Below, in pieces: positions 26,945-34,710 of a stretch of 42,074 nt of DNA. The translations under genes were made by a program, and so were the position numbers. A model generated the notes under the pieces. The model was not told the origin of the DNA and did no database searches. It saw nothing but the letters and a program-made list of their open reading frames with translations. Numbering within the stretch: position 1 is the first letter of the stretch; each line of letters opens with the position of its first letter. Location: NCBI GenBank assembly GCA_964512105.1, contig CAZEGI010000007.1, positions 1-42,074 of the forward strand, in the 5' to 3' direction. The DNA comes from CAZEGI01 sp964512105. GTDB taxonomy: Archaea > Altiarchaeota > Altiarchaeia > IMC4 > CAZEGI01.

Positions 26945-27558
26945 CGCTCGGTTTTCAGTTCCACTCCGAACACGCCGAGGGAGTCGTGTATCGCTTTTAG
27001 AAGCAAGGTCCTGTTCCCCAGAACCGAATTGATGTTTTTCAGGTTTTTTCCGTCAAAAAAATAGTCAGAATGGAATGCAAAGTTCAGGAAAAAAGCCAAG
27101 CTGGATGGAACCACACCGAGATGAACCGCATTTACCGGAGGATTTTCACCCACGAACAGGTTTATTCCATCCGGGATATTTTTTGTCATTAATAAAATAT
27201 TTAAAGAGGACGAATCCTGTTTTGCAGTAACCTCAACTTCATTTAATTTTCTGTCATCAACCAGTGCGCATGATTCCTTCGGTTCAAAACCGTATTTCAC
27301 GCCCTCGATTACGTCCAGCAGCTGGAACACGGTTTCCGCAATGCGTCTTTCATCGGAAAAATCCGCGGAATCTTTCAATTCAAGCGCATGGTTTTTTGCG
27401 TCCGCCACCGTTTCTATTTTCCTTTTTGAAAAAAACTCGACAAGCGGCAGTGGCCGCGGTTTCGTGTGCATCGTCCCGGCTTCCTCAGCCAGCCGTATTT
27501 TCGTCCTTGTCAGGGCAAGGAGTTTTTTTACCCCCTGCACGGTGTACTTGTCCATCAT
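26941..27558 (-). CDS. Hypothetical protein
   Basis: I do not recognise this protein of about 205 residues. It starts MMDKYTVQGVKKLLAL at 27558. An upstream extension to 27693 is open, but a TATA box CCCTTTAAAAATG (27574-27586) places transcription start at about the ATG, so the short form is right and nearly leaderless. The N-terminal 100 residues are helical, and the C-terminal half has alternating strands (SLNILLMTK, GINLFVGEN). No signal peptide or catalytic motif is evident. It is divergent from the small Cys-rich gene. Confidence 0.6.
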   Translation of the reverse strand: MMDKYTVQGVKKLLALTRTKIRLAEEAGTMHTKPRPLPLVEFFSKRKIETVADAKNHALELKDSADFSDERRIAETVFQLLDVIEGVKYGFEPKESCALVDDRKLNEVEVTAKQDSSSLNILLMTKNIPDGINLFVGENPPVNAVHLGVVPSSLAFFLNFAFHSDYFFDGKNLKNINSVLGNRTLLLKAIHDSLGVFGVELKTER

Positions 27559-27628
27559 AAAGTATTGCACTTCATTTTTAAAGGGATTGTTCCATATGAT
27601 ATACATTTGTGTTTTGGGGTGTGATAAC

Positions 27629-27856
27629 TTGAAAAAAGCCGCAAAGTGCTGCAAACACTGCCAAGACTTTGATGTCTGTAAGCGCAAGGGCAAGTGTTGT
27701 AAGTACTGTGATTACTACTTCAAGGCAAAGTGCACCTACAACGAAAAAATCCACTCCACCTCGAAGCTTGATTCCGAATTTGAGGAGACGAGCGAAACGA
27801 TGGGCGAGGTTTATTCGATTGACGAGTACGAGGAATTCGGGGATTACTACAGCTGA
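27629..27856 (+). CDS. Small Cys-rich zinc-binding-like protein
   Basis: 75 residues from a TTG start: MKKAAKCCKHCQDFDVCKR, then GKCCKYCDYYFKAKC, and an acidic tail. Nine or ten cysteines in two CC-x2-C...C sets suggest two small zinc sites. The start is TTG at 27629 because GGGGTGTGAT (27616-27625) precedes it at normal distance, the same signal used by the TTG gene at 4748. An ATG at 27596 would add 11 residues (MIYICVLGCDN) without a ribosome-binding site. It overlaps the convergent radical-SAM gene by 10 bp. Function unknown. Confidence 0.68.
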   Translation: MKKAAKCCKHCQDFDVCKRKGKCCKYCDYYFKAKCTYNEKIHSTSKLDSEFEETSETMGEVYSIDEYEEFGDYYS

Positions 27857-28590
27857 ATCTCCTCGAAGCCGTTTTCCAGCGTCACTATCCTGACTTCTGC
27901 ATCCGGAAGGATTCCCTTTGCCACCCTGCCGAGCTTGAGAAGTTTGGCGTGCGACGGGCTTTTGAGATTTTCGAACTTTTCGTCCAGCGTCGTTTGGGGC
28001 ACGAACTGCTGGAGAGTGAAAAAATCGAAGTTGAATTTCTTGACTGCTTTTGCAATGTTTTCTATCTGTTTTTCGGAATCGACCAGTCCGGGAACTATCG
28101 TCGTTCTGGCTTCTTTTGGTTTTTCCCATATCCGGATTATTTCCAAGCTTTTTCCAATTTTTTTCATGTCCAGTTTTTCAAGACCGACCACGCGCGCATA
28201 ACTCCTGTCAAGAGGGGCCTTGAGGTCAACCGACAGAAAGTCGAGATGCGGAAGAACTTTTTCGAGAAGTTCCGGGAAGTACATGTTTGTGTCCACCTTC
28301 ACTTTTAGTTTGGTTTCGGATTTCAGTTTCCGCACGAGTTTAAGAACAGAATTCTGCATCAGTGGCTCGCCACCGGTTATGCAAACCGCGCTTATCAGGA
28401 AATTTTTTTTCAGCTCGTCAACGATTTTTTCTATCGGAACGTTTCTGCAGTTTTTTTCCAGAACCAGATTACGGTTCTGGCACCACGGGCACCTGAACGG
28501 GCAACCGCATGTATAAACGACGGCACAGACCCTTTCAGGATAATCTATGGTGGAATGGTCCAGAATGCCGCCGATGTTCAGTGTGGTCAT
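27847..28590 (-). CDS. Radical SAM activating enzyme, NrdG2/PflA type
   Basis: 247 residues beginning MTTLNIGGILDHSTIDYP, typical of the anaerobic ribonucleotide reductase activating protein subfamily (TIGR02495-like). The 4Fe-4S motif is C-PFR-C-PW-C (about residues 30-37), followed by ITGGEPL for SAM binding. Such enzymes install the glycyl radical on anaerobic ribonucleotide reductase or related enzymes. The start ATG at 28590 overlaps the upstream PCC-domain gene as ATGA. No target glycyl enzyme is in the window. Third gene of the pyrG operon. Confidence 0.88.
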   Translation of the reverse strand: MTTLNIGGILDHSTIDYPERVCAVVYTCGCPFRCPWCQNRNLVLEKNCRNVPIEKIVDELKKNFLISAVCITGGEPLMQNSVLKLVRKLKSETKLKVKVDTNMYFPELLEKVLPHLDFLSVDLKAPLDRSYARVVGLEKLDMKKIGKSLEIIRIWEKPKEARTTIVPGLVDSEKQIENIAKAVKKFNFDFFTLQQFVPQTTLDEKFENLKSPSHAKLLKLGRVAKGILPDAEVRIVTLENGFEEIQL

Positions 28591-28985
28591 TTTAACTCCT
28601 TCAACCCGGTGTAATTGTCCAGCTTCCTTTCCAACTGGAAATCCAGCTTCTGCAATACGACTTCCGCTGTCGAAAAAATCTCGCCCCTCACGAGATGTCC
28701 GCCTACGGATTTTTTCTCGTTGGATACCTGGATGTGCACGTGTACAACCAACTCGTCCCCGCACTTCGCAACGCTGCCCTGCGCGCAGACGATTTCCAGG
28801 GGGCCTGAAAATTTTCTGGTGACGTATTTGCCGGGAAGTTTTTTCAGGAACCCCAACTCGACGTTCTTCAGGGAACCTATGATTCCGACAATCACCGCGG
28901 ACGTTATCTTGTTTTTATCGCAGAAATTTTTTATTGCAGTTAGGAGTTCTGCATTGGGTTTTACTCTGAAAACGCGAGTGCTCAT
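28587..28985 (-). CDS. PCC/DUF296 domain protein
   Basis: 132 residues matching the PCC (plant and prokaryote conserved, DUF296) domain: VFRVKPNAELLTAIKNFC, then a GIIGSLKNVELGF strand-loop, and the conserved HVHIQVSN...GGHLVRG with metal-type histidines. Archaeal and bacterial PCC proteins form trimers; the fold is also found in plant AT-hook DNA-binding proteins. The exact activity is unknown. One base separates its ATG from the pyrG stop codon. Confidence 0.87.
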   Translation of the reverse strand: MSTRVFRVKPNAELLTAIKNFCDKNKITSAVIVGIIGSLKNVELGFLKKLPGKYVTRKFSGPLEIVCAQGSVAKCGDELVVHVHIQVSNEKKSVGGHLVRGEIFSTAEVVLQKLDFQLERKLDNYTGLKELK

Positions 28986-28986
28986 T

Positions 28987-30570
28987 TTACGGTTCCTGCT
29001 GTTTTTTCAATGCGGCTTCGACAAGACCGTAGAAAAGTGGTGCCGGGTTTTCAAGCCTTGATTTGAACTCGGGGTGGAACTGCGATGCGATGAAGTACTT
29101 ATGGTCTGGCAGTTCGAGAATCTCCACCAGGTTTCTGTCGGGATACACGCCGGAAAACACCAAGCCGTTTTTCTCCAGAAGGCTTATGTACTTCGGGTTT
29201 ACCTCCCAGCGGTGCCTGTGCCTCTCCGAGATTTTTTCTTTTTTGTAGAGTTTTTTTGCCAGCGTTCCGGATTTGATGACGCATGGATATGCACCCAAAC
29301 GCATCGTCCCCCCCAGTTTGTCGATGCTCTTCTGCTCGGGTATCAGGTCAATGACCGGATTTTTGGTGTCCGGATTCACTTCGGTCGTGTTGGCATCGCC
29401 CAGACCGCAGACATTCCTTGCGAACTCTATGACCGCAAGCTGGAACCCGAGGCAGATTCCGAGGAACGGAACGTCGTTCTCGCGTGCATATTGTATGGCC
29501 TTTATTTTGCCTTCCACGCCTCTCGAACCAAACCCGCCGGGAACGAGAATGCCATCAAATTTTTCCAGTCCGACCTTGTCTATGTCCGATGATTCAACCC
29601 ATCCGAGATTCACGGAACAGCGATTGAGCACCCCTGCATGTTTAAATGCTTCTTTTATGCTGAGATAGGAATCCTCGAGTGCGGTGTATTTCCCGACAAT
29701 TGCTATGCTTACCTCGTCATCAAACTTGCGGACCTTCTCCATTATGGCTTCCCACCCCAGGGCGTAAACCGGACTGTGTTTCAGCTCCAGCTTCTTCACG
29801 ATTATGCCGCCCAAATCCTGCCCTATCAGTTTCAGGGGAACCTTGTATATGTTATCAACATCTGGATCCGAGAGGACCTCATGAACGTCAACGCCGCAAA
29901 ACAGTGATATCTTGGCCTTTGCCTTGTCAGACAGCTCCTTGGTGCATCTTCCGATGATGATGTCCGGTTGAACCCCCAGGCTCAAAAGTTCCTTGACGCT
30001 ATGCTGCAGCGGTTTGGTTTTCTGCTCTCCGGACGCTATGACGGGAACGTATGCTAGGTGGACGAACAAACAGTCGTTTTCCGGCTCCTGTGCTAATTGT
30101 CTTAGCGCCTCTATAAAAACCATGTTCTCCATATCGCCAACCGTGCCGCCAATTTCAACGAGCACGACATCGGGTTTGAACCTGTTGAATTTCCTTATCC
30201 GCGCCTTGATTTCATCAGTGACGTGCGGTATTATCTGCACCGTTTTCCCCAGATACTCGCCCTTGCGCTCTTTCTCGATGACGGTTTTGTAGATTGAACC
30301 GGTGGTCATGTTGGATTCACCCGTGAGGTCGGTGTTCAGAAACCTCTCGTAGTGCCCTAAATCCAGGTCAGTTTCGGAGCCGTCGTCCAGAACATACACT
30401 TCCCCGTGCTCGTAGGGATTCATCGTGCCGGGGTCCACGTTCACGTAGCCGTCGATTTTCAGCGGAATTGCCTTGTATCCCTTGTCTTTGAGGATTCTTC
30501 CTATAGAAGAAGTAGTAACGCCCTTCCCAAGCCCGCTCAGCACCCCGCCAGTCACCACGATGTACTTCAT
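28987..30570 (-). CDS. pyrG: CTP synthase
   Basis: 527 residues; converts UTP to CTP with ATP and glutamine. The N-terminal synthetase domain shows MKYIVVTGGVLSGLGKGVTTSS (P-loop-like), GSETDLDLGHYERF and EIGGTVGDMEN. The C-terminal class I glutamine amidotransferase domain has nucleophile C373 in GICLGFQ and the His-Glu pair H499/E501 in FHPEF. Length is standard. A TATA box AAGTTTTTATTC (30598-30609) sits about 30-40 bases before the ATG. It heads the pyrG - PCC - radical SAM operon. Confidence 0.97.
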   Translation of the reverse strand: MKYIVVTGGVLSGLGKGVTTSSIGRILKDKGYKAIPLKIDGYVNVDPGTMNPYEHGEVYVLDDGSETDLDLGHYERFLNTDLTGESNMTTGSIYKTVIEKERKGEYLGKTVQIIPHVTDEIKARIRKFNRFKPDVVLVEIGGTVGDMENMVFIEALRQLAQEPENDCLFVHLAYVPVIASGEQKTKPLQHSVKELLSLGVQPDIIIGRCTKELSDKAKAKISLFCGVDVHEVLSDPDVDNIYKVPLKLIGQDLGGIIVKKLELKHSPVYALGWEAIMEKVRKFDDEVSIAIVGKYTALEDSYLSIKEAFKHAGVLNRCSVNLGWVESSDIDKVGLEKFDGILVPGGFGSRGVEGKIKAIQYARENDVPFLGICLGFQLAVIEFARNVCGLGDANTTEVNPDTKNPVIDLIPEQKSIDKLGGTMRLGAYPCVIKSGTLAKKLYKKEKISERHRHRWEVNPKYISLLEKNGLVFSGVYPDRNLVEILELPDHKYFIASQFHPEFKSRLENPAPLFYGLVEAALKKQQEP

Positions 30571-30612
30571 TCTGTATAGATAGGAATTGGAAGGGAAGAA
30601 TAAAAACTTACC

Positions 30613-30819
30613 CTATCGCAAGGACCTCAAGAAAAATATCGTGCCTATCACCATGGCAATGATCAGGAACACCACGAGAAAATAAAAAACCGGCCTGCTG
30701 AACGGAACTTTCGACGGGACAGTGGTTGTTGTCGCGTTTTCCGGAGTTTGGTCTACCTGCGCGCAAACCGTGCACAGCACAACAACCGACAACACCAAAA
30801 GCGATGCAAATTTTTTCAT
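30613..30819 (-). CDS. Small exported membrane protein
   Basis: 68 residues from the ATG at 30819: a signal-peptide-like MKKFASLLVLSVVVLCTVCA, a short Thr/Pro-rich linker (ENATTTTVPSKVP) with a sequon, then a membrane helix (VFYFLVVFLIIAMVIG) and a basic end. An ATG at 30843 would overlap the upstream gene stop by 16 bp; 30819 gives a normal signal peptide. The layout of short ectodomain plus C-terminal anchor is unassigned. It is downstream of the coiled-coil gene by 8 bp and likely cotranscribed. Confidence 0.65.
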   Translation of the reverse strand: MKKFASLLVLSVVVLCTVCAQVDQTPENATTTTVPSKVPFSRPVFYFLVVFLIIAMVIGTIFFLRSLR

Positions 30820-30827
30820 CCCATTAA

Positions 30828-32120
30828 TTATTGGTTGTCCCATTTAATAGTTAGTTCCGGCCAGATGTTATTTACCCTTTCGGTTATTTCCCGTTTCAGT
30901 TCCGTTTCATCGTTCGTCAGCTTCGACCTTTTGTTCTTGTTGCTCTCGAGCTCTTTTTGGGTTTCAAGAATTGAACGTTCCATGGCTTCCTTTGTTTTTG
31001 CCAGTTTGTTAAGTTCCGAATCAAGCGTAAAAGCCGATACTTTACGTTTCAGCGCTTCAATGTCCTCCGCAATTCTTGCACGTTCTTCCCTGACCTTCGG
31101 CGTCAGTTCCCTCAAAGCAGTATTGACCTTCTCGACAGTCCGGGATTTTTCCTTGTCATCAAGTTCAAGTTTATTTTCGAGCAGTAAAACCTTGACATCC
31201 TCGAGCATCAACCTGAATTTTTCACTATCCGAAGTCAGGAATGCGTCAACCGGATTTGTGATGTATCCCCCGACACCCGCCAGATTCCTCCCGGAGATTT
31301 CTTCGTCCTCAACAAGACGTTCGATTTTTTTGAGCGTTCTTTTTAGCGGCGCCAGTTTTTCGTATACGAGGTTGTTCAACCCCTCAAGTCCGGATTCATG
31401 TTCCGCAATCAGCGACTTTAGATTGTTCAACTCCCTTGCAGCATTCCCCCGCTCCAGGGATTCGATTTTTTTGTCGAGCGCGTTTATATCCCCTCGTGCA
31501 TTATTCAGGTCAGATTCCAGTCGTGTTTTCTCGGAACCCAATTTTTTGATGTCTCCGGCAATTTTGTTTAGTTCAAGGATTCTTGACCGGATTTCATTTA
31601 CGGTTTCAGCATCGCGGTTTTCACCAAGGAGTTCCGCAATCTTGCCGTTTAACCTTGCAAGCTCGTTGCATGCCTTTTGTATCGTCAGAATCTCGTTGCC
31701 AAATGCTATGGGCAGGTATCTTCCATGAGACACGATGCTCTTCCCAAGATTTCCAAGCGTTTCATTCAGCCGGGCATGAAAATCCTGCAGTTCGGAGTAG
31801 TTCGAAGGTTCTACAAGGTCTGCGGAACCCAGGATTGCACGCATACTGTTGACAAATTTGGGCTGATTGGTCCGTACAATCTTTCTTGCACGTTTTGGGA
31901 TGTCTTCCGGGCACTCGGTATTCTTTATGTTTTCCGTCTGCGTTTTAATTTCATCCAGGTTTTTTTTAATTTCTGAAATCAACGGCCTTGCTTTATTGCA
32001 TATGCTTCCGGATTTTTCATTCATCCTTCCGTCAAGCCACTCCGTAAGCGCTTTGGAATTTATCTTCGTCTGGGAAGATGCTTCTTTTTTCCTTCCAAAG
32101 AACGTGTCAAAAAATTTCAA
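30828..32120 (-). CDS. Coiled-coil protein of unknown function
   Basis: About 430 residues starting at a TTG: MKFFDTFFGRKKEASS. Long heptad-like stretches dominate (about 185-260 and 335-425), with a globular-looking central part (about 90-170) and a GGYITNPVDAFLTSDSEKF segment near 285. No ATG is present in the first 40 codons. I prefer the TTG at 32120 over another at 32147 because a TATA-like CTGTATTTTATTG (32146-32158) would start transcription close to 32125. It has no signal peptide and is therefore cytosolic; it resembles SMC-like or septation coiled coils only in general shape. Confidence 0.65.
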   Translation of the reverse strand: MKFFDTFFGRKKEASSQTKINSKALTEWLDGRMNEKSGSICNKARPLISEIKKNLDEIKTQTENIKNTECPEDIPKRARKIVRTNQPKFVNSMRAILGSADLVEPSNYSELQDFHARLNETLGNLGKSIVSHGRYLPIAFGNEILTIQKACNELARLNGKIAELLGENRDAETVNEIRSRILELNKIAGDIKKLGSEKTRLESDLNNARGDINALDKKIESLERGNAARELNNLKSLIAEHESGLEGLNNLVYEKLAPLKRTLKKIERLVEDEEISGRNLAGVGGYITNPVDAFLTSDSEKFRLMLEDVKVLLLENKLELDDKEKSRTVEKVNTALRELTPKVREERARIAEDIEALKRKVSAFTLDSELNKLAKTKEAMERSILETQKELESNKNKRSKLTNDETELKREITERVNNIWPELTIKWDNQ

Positions 32121-32190
32121 CTTGAGGATAGAATGTGAATAGGACAATAAAATACAGCAAGGTATGTTGATTACTTAATCATATTATATC

Positions 32191-32204
32191 ATACTATATA
32201 GTAT
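32191..32204. promoter_or_regulatory. Palindrome in divergent promoter region
   Basis: ATACTATATAGTAT is a perfect 14-bp palindrome midway between the start of the coiled-coil gene (minus) and the candidate RNA promoter (plus). CATACTATATAGTA resembles CATAGTATATAGTG in the toxin-antitoxin promoter at 34731. The composition is AT-rich, so chance is possible. Confidence 0.35.
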
Positions 32205-32230
32205 AATAGATACATTTTACTACAGAAAAG

Positions 32231-32238
32231 TTTTTATA
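32231..32238 (+). promoter_or_regulatory. TATA box for candidate RNA
   Basis: TTTTTATA with purine-rich BRE-like CAGAAAAG directly before it (32223-32230). Transcription is predicted to begin near 32262, three bases before the 5' strand of the closing helix of the RNA at 32265. Confidence 0.55.
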
Positions 32239-32261
32239 CTCATATACGGATATATAATTGC

Positions 32262-32456
32262 AAAAAGTGCGGGGATATCAAGCAACCCACTTGAAGATTG
32301 TTGCGCTGATATTGCGAATGGAGCAATGTTATCAACCTCTGGGTTGAGACTCAACAGAGCACGCAGCAATTTAGACCCTTAAGTTCGCTTAGGTGGTTGG
32401 CAATTGGGTACCCTTCGGGGTGGTTCAAACCCTGCTTGACCCCATAGCACTTCTTT
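32262..32456 (+). ncRNA. Candidate structured RNA of unknown family
   Basis: The 5' and 3' ends pair: AAGTGC (32265-32270) with GCACTT (32447-32452), GGGG (32271-32274) with CCCC (32440-32443), and TCAAGCA (32278-32284) with TGCTTGA (32433-32439), 17 bp with an ATA bulge on each strand. Inside, ATTGTTGCG (32297-32305) pairs with CGCAGCAAT (32362-32370) and encloses two hairpins (32307-32334; 32337-32359). Two further hairpins have TTCG tetraloops (32378-32393; 32410-32421). A good TATA box lies at 32231 and a run CTTTTTCT follows at 32453-32460 as terminator. I find no RNase P, SRP, 5S or tRNA signature. The 3' end overlaps the last codons of the opposite-strand GIY-YIG gene. Confidence 0.65.
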
Positions 32457-32841
32457 TTCTCAAGCAGATAACTGCAGCGTTCTCCAGTTTTTTGTAGTTC
32501 TCTGAGAAAAATAAATGTCCGGTGCATTTACAGTCCGAAGAGCCAAAATTTCTTATGCACTCGAATTTGTTATTTAAACTTTTAGCCAGGCCACACTCGA
32601 TTCTTTTATTACTTGTTATGTAGATTATTTTCAAGATAACTGCTTTCTCAAGTAGAAAATCGATATGCCAGTGCAGTTTTTTATTTTTACTTAAGTGCCT
32701 TTTTAACCGAGAATCAAGATTATTCAACGCGGAACCAACGTATGCATAAAAACCACGGTTTAAGTGGAATCTCGAACGCTTGGTTGTAATCACCCTATTC
32801 TTATCCAACACCAACAACAGGATGTATGTGCCACTAATCAT
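32425..32841 (-). CDS. GIY-YIG nuclease superfamily protein (DUF123)
   Basis: 138 residues. GTYILLLVLD at the start corresponds to the GIY strand, GFYAYVGSAL to the YIG strand, followed by RLKRHL, LHWHIDFLL and a CxC...GH motif in SSDCKCTGHLFF. This is the DUF123 family of small GIY-YIG domain proteins common in archaea, with possible DNA repair roles. The final dozen codons run antisense through the 3' half of the candidate RNA. It diverges from the PAP2-like gene across 31 bp. Confidence 0.87.
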   Translation of the reverse strand: MISGTYILLLVLDKNRVITTKRSRFHLNRGFYAYVGSALNNLDSRLKRHLSKNKKLHWHIDFLLEKAVILKIIYITSNKRIECGLAKSLNNKFECIRNFGSSDCKCTGHLFFSENYKKLENAAVICLRKRSAMGSSRV

Positions 32842-32872
32842 GATATATATTTAACATTTTACATTAGATTAC

Positions 32873-33406
32873 ATGAAGTTTATACACAACATCATAGACA
32901 AGGTCCCGGAACTTCCGTATTTCATTGTTGCTATGGTTGTTGTCCTGAACAATCCCGATTCGGGGTATATACACGTATTCTCAACCGCATTTTTGTTTAT
33001 GCTGCTTTCATTATCCGTAGGAACCGCACTTAAATTCATATTCAAGACAAAACGTCCGACAAATACCTACAATTACTACGCAATACCAGTCTGGGGCCAT
33101 GAGTTTCCGTCACTCCACAGCATGATTTCCATAGGCGCTATAGCGTTCGTTTATTTTGTGGATAAGTGGATAGCGCTGATACTTGTGCCCGTGGGTTTGT
33201 TCTACCTTTACTCAAGGGTTGCCATAAAAGTGCACCGTGTGATTAGTGTGATAAGCGGTGCGATAATCGGCTTGATAACTGGTATAATATCCGGGCATTA
33301 TCTGCTGAATTACCACTTTTCATCCAATCTTGAACTTTCGTTCATGGTTCTGTTTTTCGTGATTCCGCCCATGTGCAGCTTCTGCAGGATAAGATATCTG
33401 AAGTAG
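32873..33406 (+). CDS. PAP2-like membrane phosphatase
   Basis: 177 residues with about five membrane helices. The three PAP2 motifs are visible: K-x6-RP as KFIFKTKRP (about 54-62), P-S-x-H as FPSLHSM (about 81-87), and SR-x5-H as SRVAIKVHRVISVISG (about 119-134). In the third motif the Asp that usually supports the catalytic His (H-x3-D) is Ser here, so activity may be reduced or changed. Family members dephosphorylate lipid phosphates such as undecaprenyl- or dolichyl-pyrophosphate, or phosphatidic acid. The ATG at 32873 follows an AT-rich promoter shared with the GIY-YIG gene. Confidence 0.83.
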   Translation: MKFIHNIIDKVPELPYFIVAMVVVLNNPDSGYIHVFSTAFLFMLLSLSVGTALKFIFKTKRPTNTYNYYAIPVWGHEFPSLHSMISIGAIAFVYFVDKWIALILVPVGLFYLYSRVAIKVHRVISVISGAIIGLITGIISGHYLLNYHFSSNLELSFMVLFFVIPPMCSFCRIRYLK

Positions 33407-33437
33407 TTTTTATGTTTGTTTTTCGTAAGATATTACG

Positions 33438-33878
33438 ATGATAAGACGCAAGATAAAGGGGGCAACGGACTTCAGGATTGCAGTAATGGAACAGGAGGAG
33501 TTAGGTAGAAAACTTAAAGCAATGAAAGTTCTCGGGATAGAACACAAAGATGATTTACTGCCGGCCGTGCTCGAGCACGATGCTATCGGGACCCGCGAAC
33601 TGTATCCCGGAATAGAAGTAGCAGTAACCCAAGTCGCAGAAGAAGAGCGAACTATAGTTGAGGTTGACCGCACATGGCAACCCGGCAAGCCGAGAGTCGC
33701 ACTCATAAGAACACGAATACCAAAAAACGAAGAACGTGACGACCTCGTACTAAAAACCGGTCCAAGGGAAACAGGTTCAAAACCTTGGAGATGGATGGAA
33801 GCCCTTGGCTCAAGACTCGCGGAGATGGCAGGTTTGAGCAGTTATAGAATGTACCCGGGACTTCCAGAATTTGCGTAA
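33438..33878 (+). CDS. Kinase-like protein, N-lobe half (frameshifted)
   Basis: 146 residues. The first 90 are unassigned. The end, DDLVLKTGPRETG (about 101-113) and ALGSRLAEMAGLSSY (about 122-136), fits the strand with the ATP-binding Lys and helix C of a protein-kinase-like N-lobe. The frame ends at a TAA (33876-33878). In the next frame translation continues as CVILQMAQEDYIVMERVEG, exactly what should follow. One additional base in the TTT at about 33869-33872 would join this ORF with the one at 33887. It may be a sequencing error, a pseudogene or a split gene. Confidence 0.6.
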   Translation: MIRRKIKGATDFRIAVMEQEELGRKLKAMKVLGIEHKDDLLPAVLEHDAIGTRELYPGIEVAVTQVAEEERTIVEVDRTWQPGKPRVALIRTRIPKNEERDDLVLKTGPRETGSKPWRWMEALGSRLAEMAGLSSYRMYPGLPEFA

Positions 33879-33886
33879 TCCTTCAA

Positions 33887-34510
33887 ATGGCCCAGGAAGA
33901 CTACATCGTAATGGAGCGGGTTGAGGGCAACACCCTGAATGAACTTGCGTATATGAATCCTGATGCGATTGAGGACAACGCGGAACTTATCGCCAGGGAA
34001 CTCGGGAAACACACGGCATTCAGTTACATATTCGGGATAAAGGACGGCTACCAGACGAACTACATATTCAACCCAAAAGCAAAAAAACTCACCCGCATAG
34101 ACAAGGAAAAATGCCTTTCCGTCCCGAAAGACCCGGAAAGGGTTTTCATGCCGCGCAACCGGTACACGCAGGAAATCGCGGAGTGCGAAATCTCGAATCT
34201 GAAGTACCTACCCGCGTACCGGAGAGACGCCTCGCGCGAGGTCATCTTCAGGGCCTTCACTTCCGGATTCTACGAGCAATACGCCCTGTTCAAGGACAAA
34301 AAAGCGAAGTTTCTGGACATAATAAAAAAAGCGAGGGACGCAGGCAAGGACGTTTACGACGTTGCAAAGGTCAGCGAGTACGACAAACAGACAGAGGAGA
34401 TTGTAAATGCGGTCAACAAACTGATTGAACAAAATCCGTCGGACGTTCTGGAAAGGTTGTTCACAGCAAAAAACGAGGTCATGAGAGGGGAGTTTGGGGA
34501 ATACGTATAA
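33887..34510 (+). CDS. Kinase-like protein, C-lobe half (frameshifted)
   Basis: 207 residues starting in the hinge: EDYIVMERVEGNTLNEL, then ARELGKHTAF, a catalytic-loop-like GIKDGYQTNYIF (D and N present, about 50-61) and RIDKEKC (Asp for Mg2+, about 70). The remainder is helical. Kinase folds need an N-lobe, which is encoded just upstream in another frame. The ATG at 33887 is internal to the composite protein (about 355 residues). Resemblance is to atypical kinases such as the RIO, HipA or phosphotransferase groups; no subgroup can be named. Confidence 0.62.
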   Translation: MAQEDYIVMERVEGNTLNELAYMNPDAIEDNAELIARELGKHTAFSYIFGIKDGYQTNYIFNPKAKKLTRIDKEKCLSVPKDPERVFMPRNRYTQEIAECEISNLKYLPAYRRDASREVIFRAFTSGFYEQYALFKDKKAKFLDIIKKARDAGKDVYDVAKVSEYDKQTEEIVNAVNKLIEQNPSDVLERLFTAKNEVMRGEFGEYV

Positions 34511-34710
34511 AAATTCGCTTTATATGGTCTAGCACATCATTTCCGGTAGTTTTACTATTGGGGATAGTTGTTAAAATCAATCGCGAAGGGGCAAAAAATT
34601 GATATATATTTTAATAATGTTAAACTTCACATTATAATCGTTGCCCTGGCGCAAACTTCTCCGCTCCCTATTCAATGCCTTTTCCTTCTTCGTTAAATCG
34701 CATATGTTAA
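34511..34710. other. Intergenic region without recognised gene
   Basis: AT-rich sequence between the kinase-like gene and the toxin-antitoxin promoter. It contains an inverted repeat ATAATGT...ACATTAT (34614-34637). No ORF longer than a few codons with a ribosome-binding site and no RNA family were seen. Confidence 0.4.

Noticed and set aside
30748..31728. 326-codon Ser-rich plus-strand frame
   Set aside because: It is the antisense of coiled-coil codons; the coiled-coil reading on the minus strand has a clear promoter and normal composition.
32418..32440. GGTTCAAAC resembling a tRNA T-arm
   Set aside because: The flanking bases cannot form a five-pair T-stem or an acceptor stem; the sequence belongs to the 3' side of the candidate RNA.
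32262..32456. RNase P or SRP RNA
   Set aside because: The conserved boxes of RNase P (GAGGAAAGUC-like, ACAGA...GGCUUA-like) and the SRP helix 8 loop are absent.
33860..33890. Programmed -1 frameshift in the kinase-like gene
   Set aside because: No canonical slippery heptamer or following stem is visible; a missing base is the simpler explanation.
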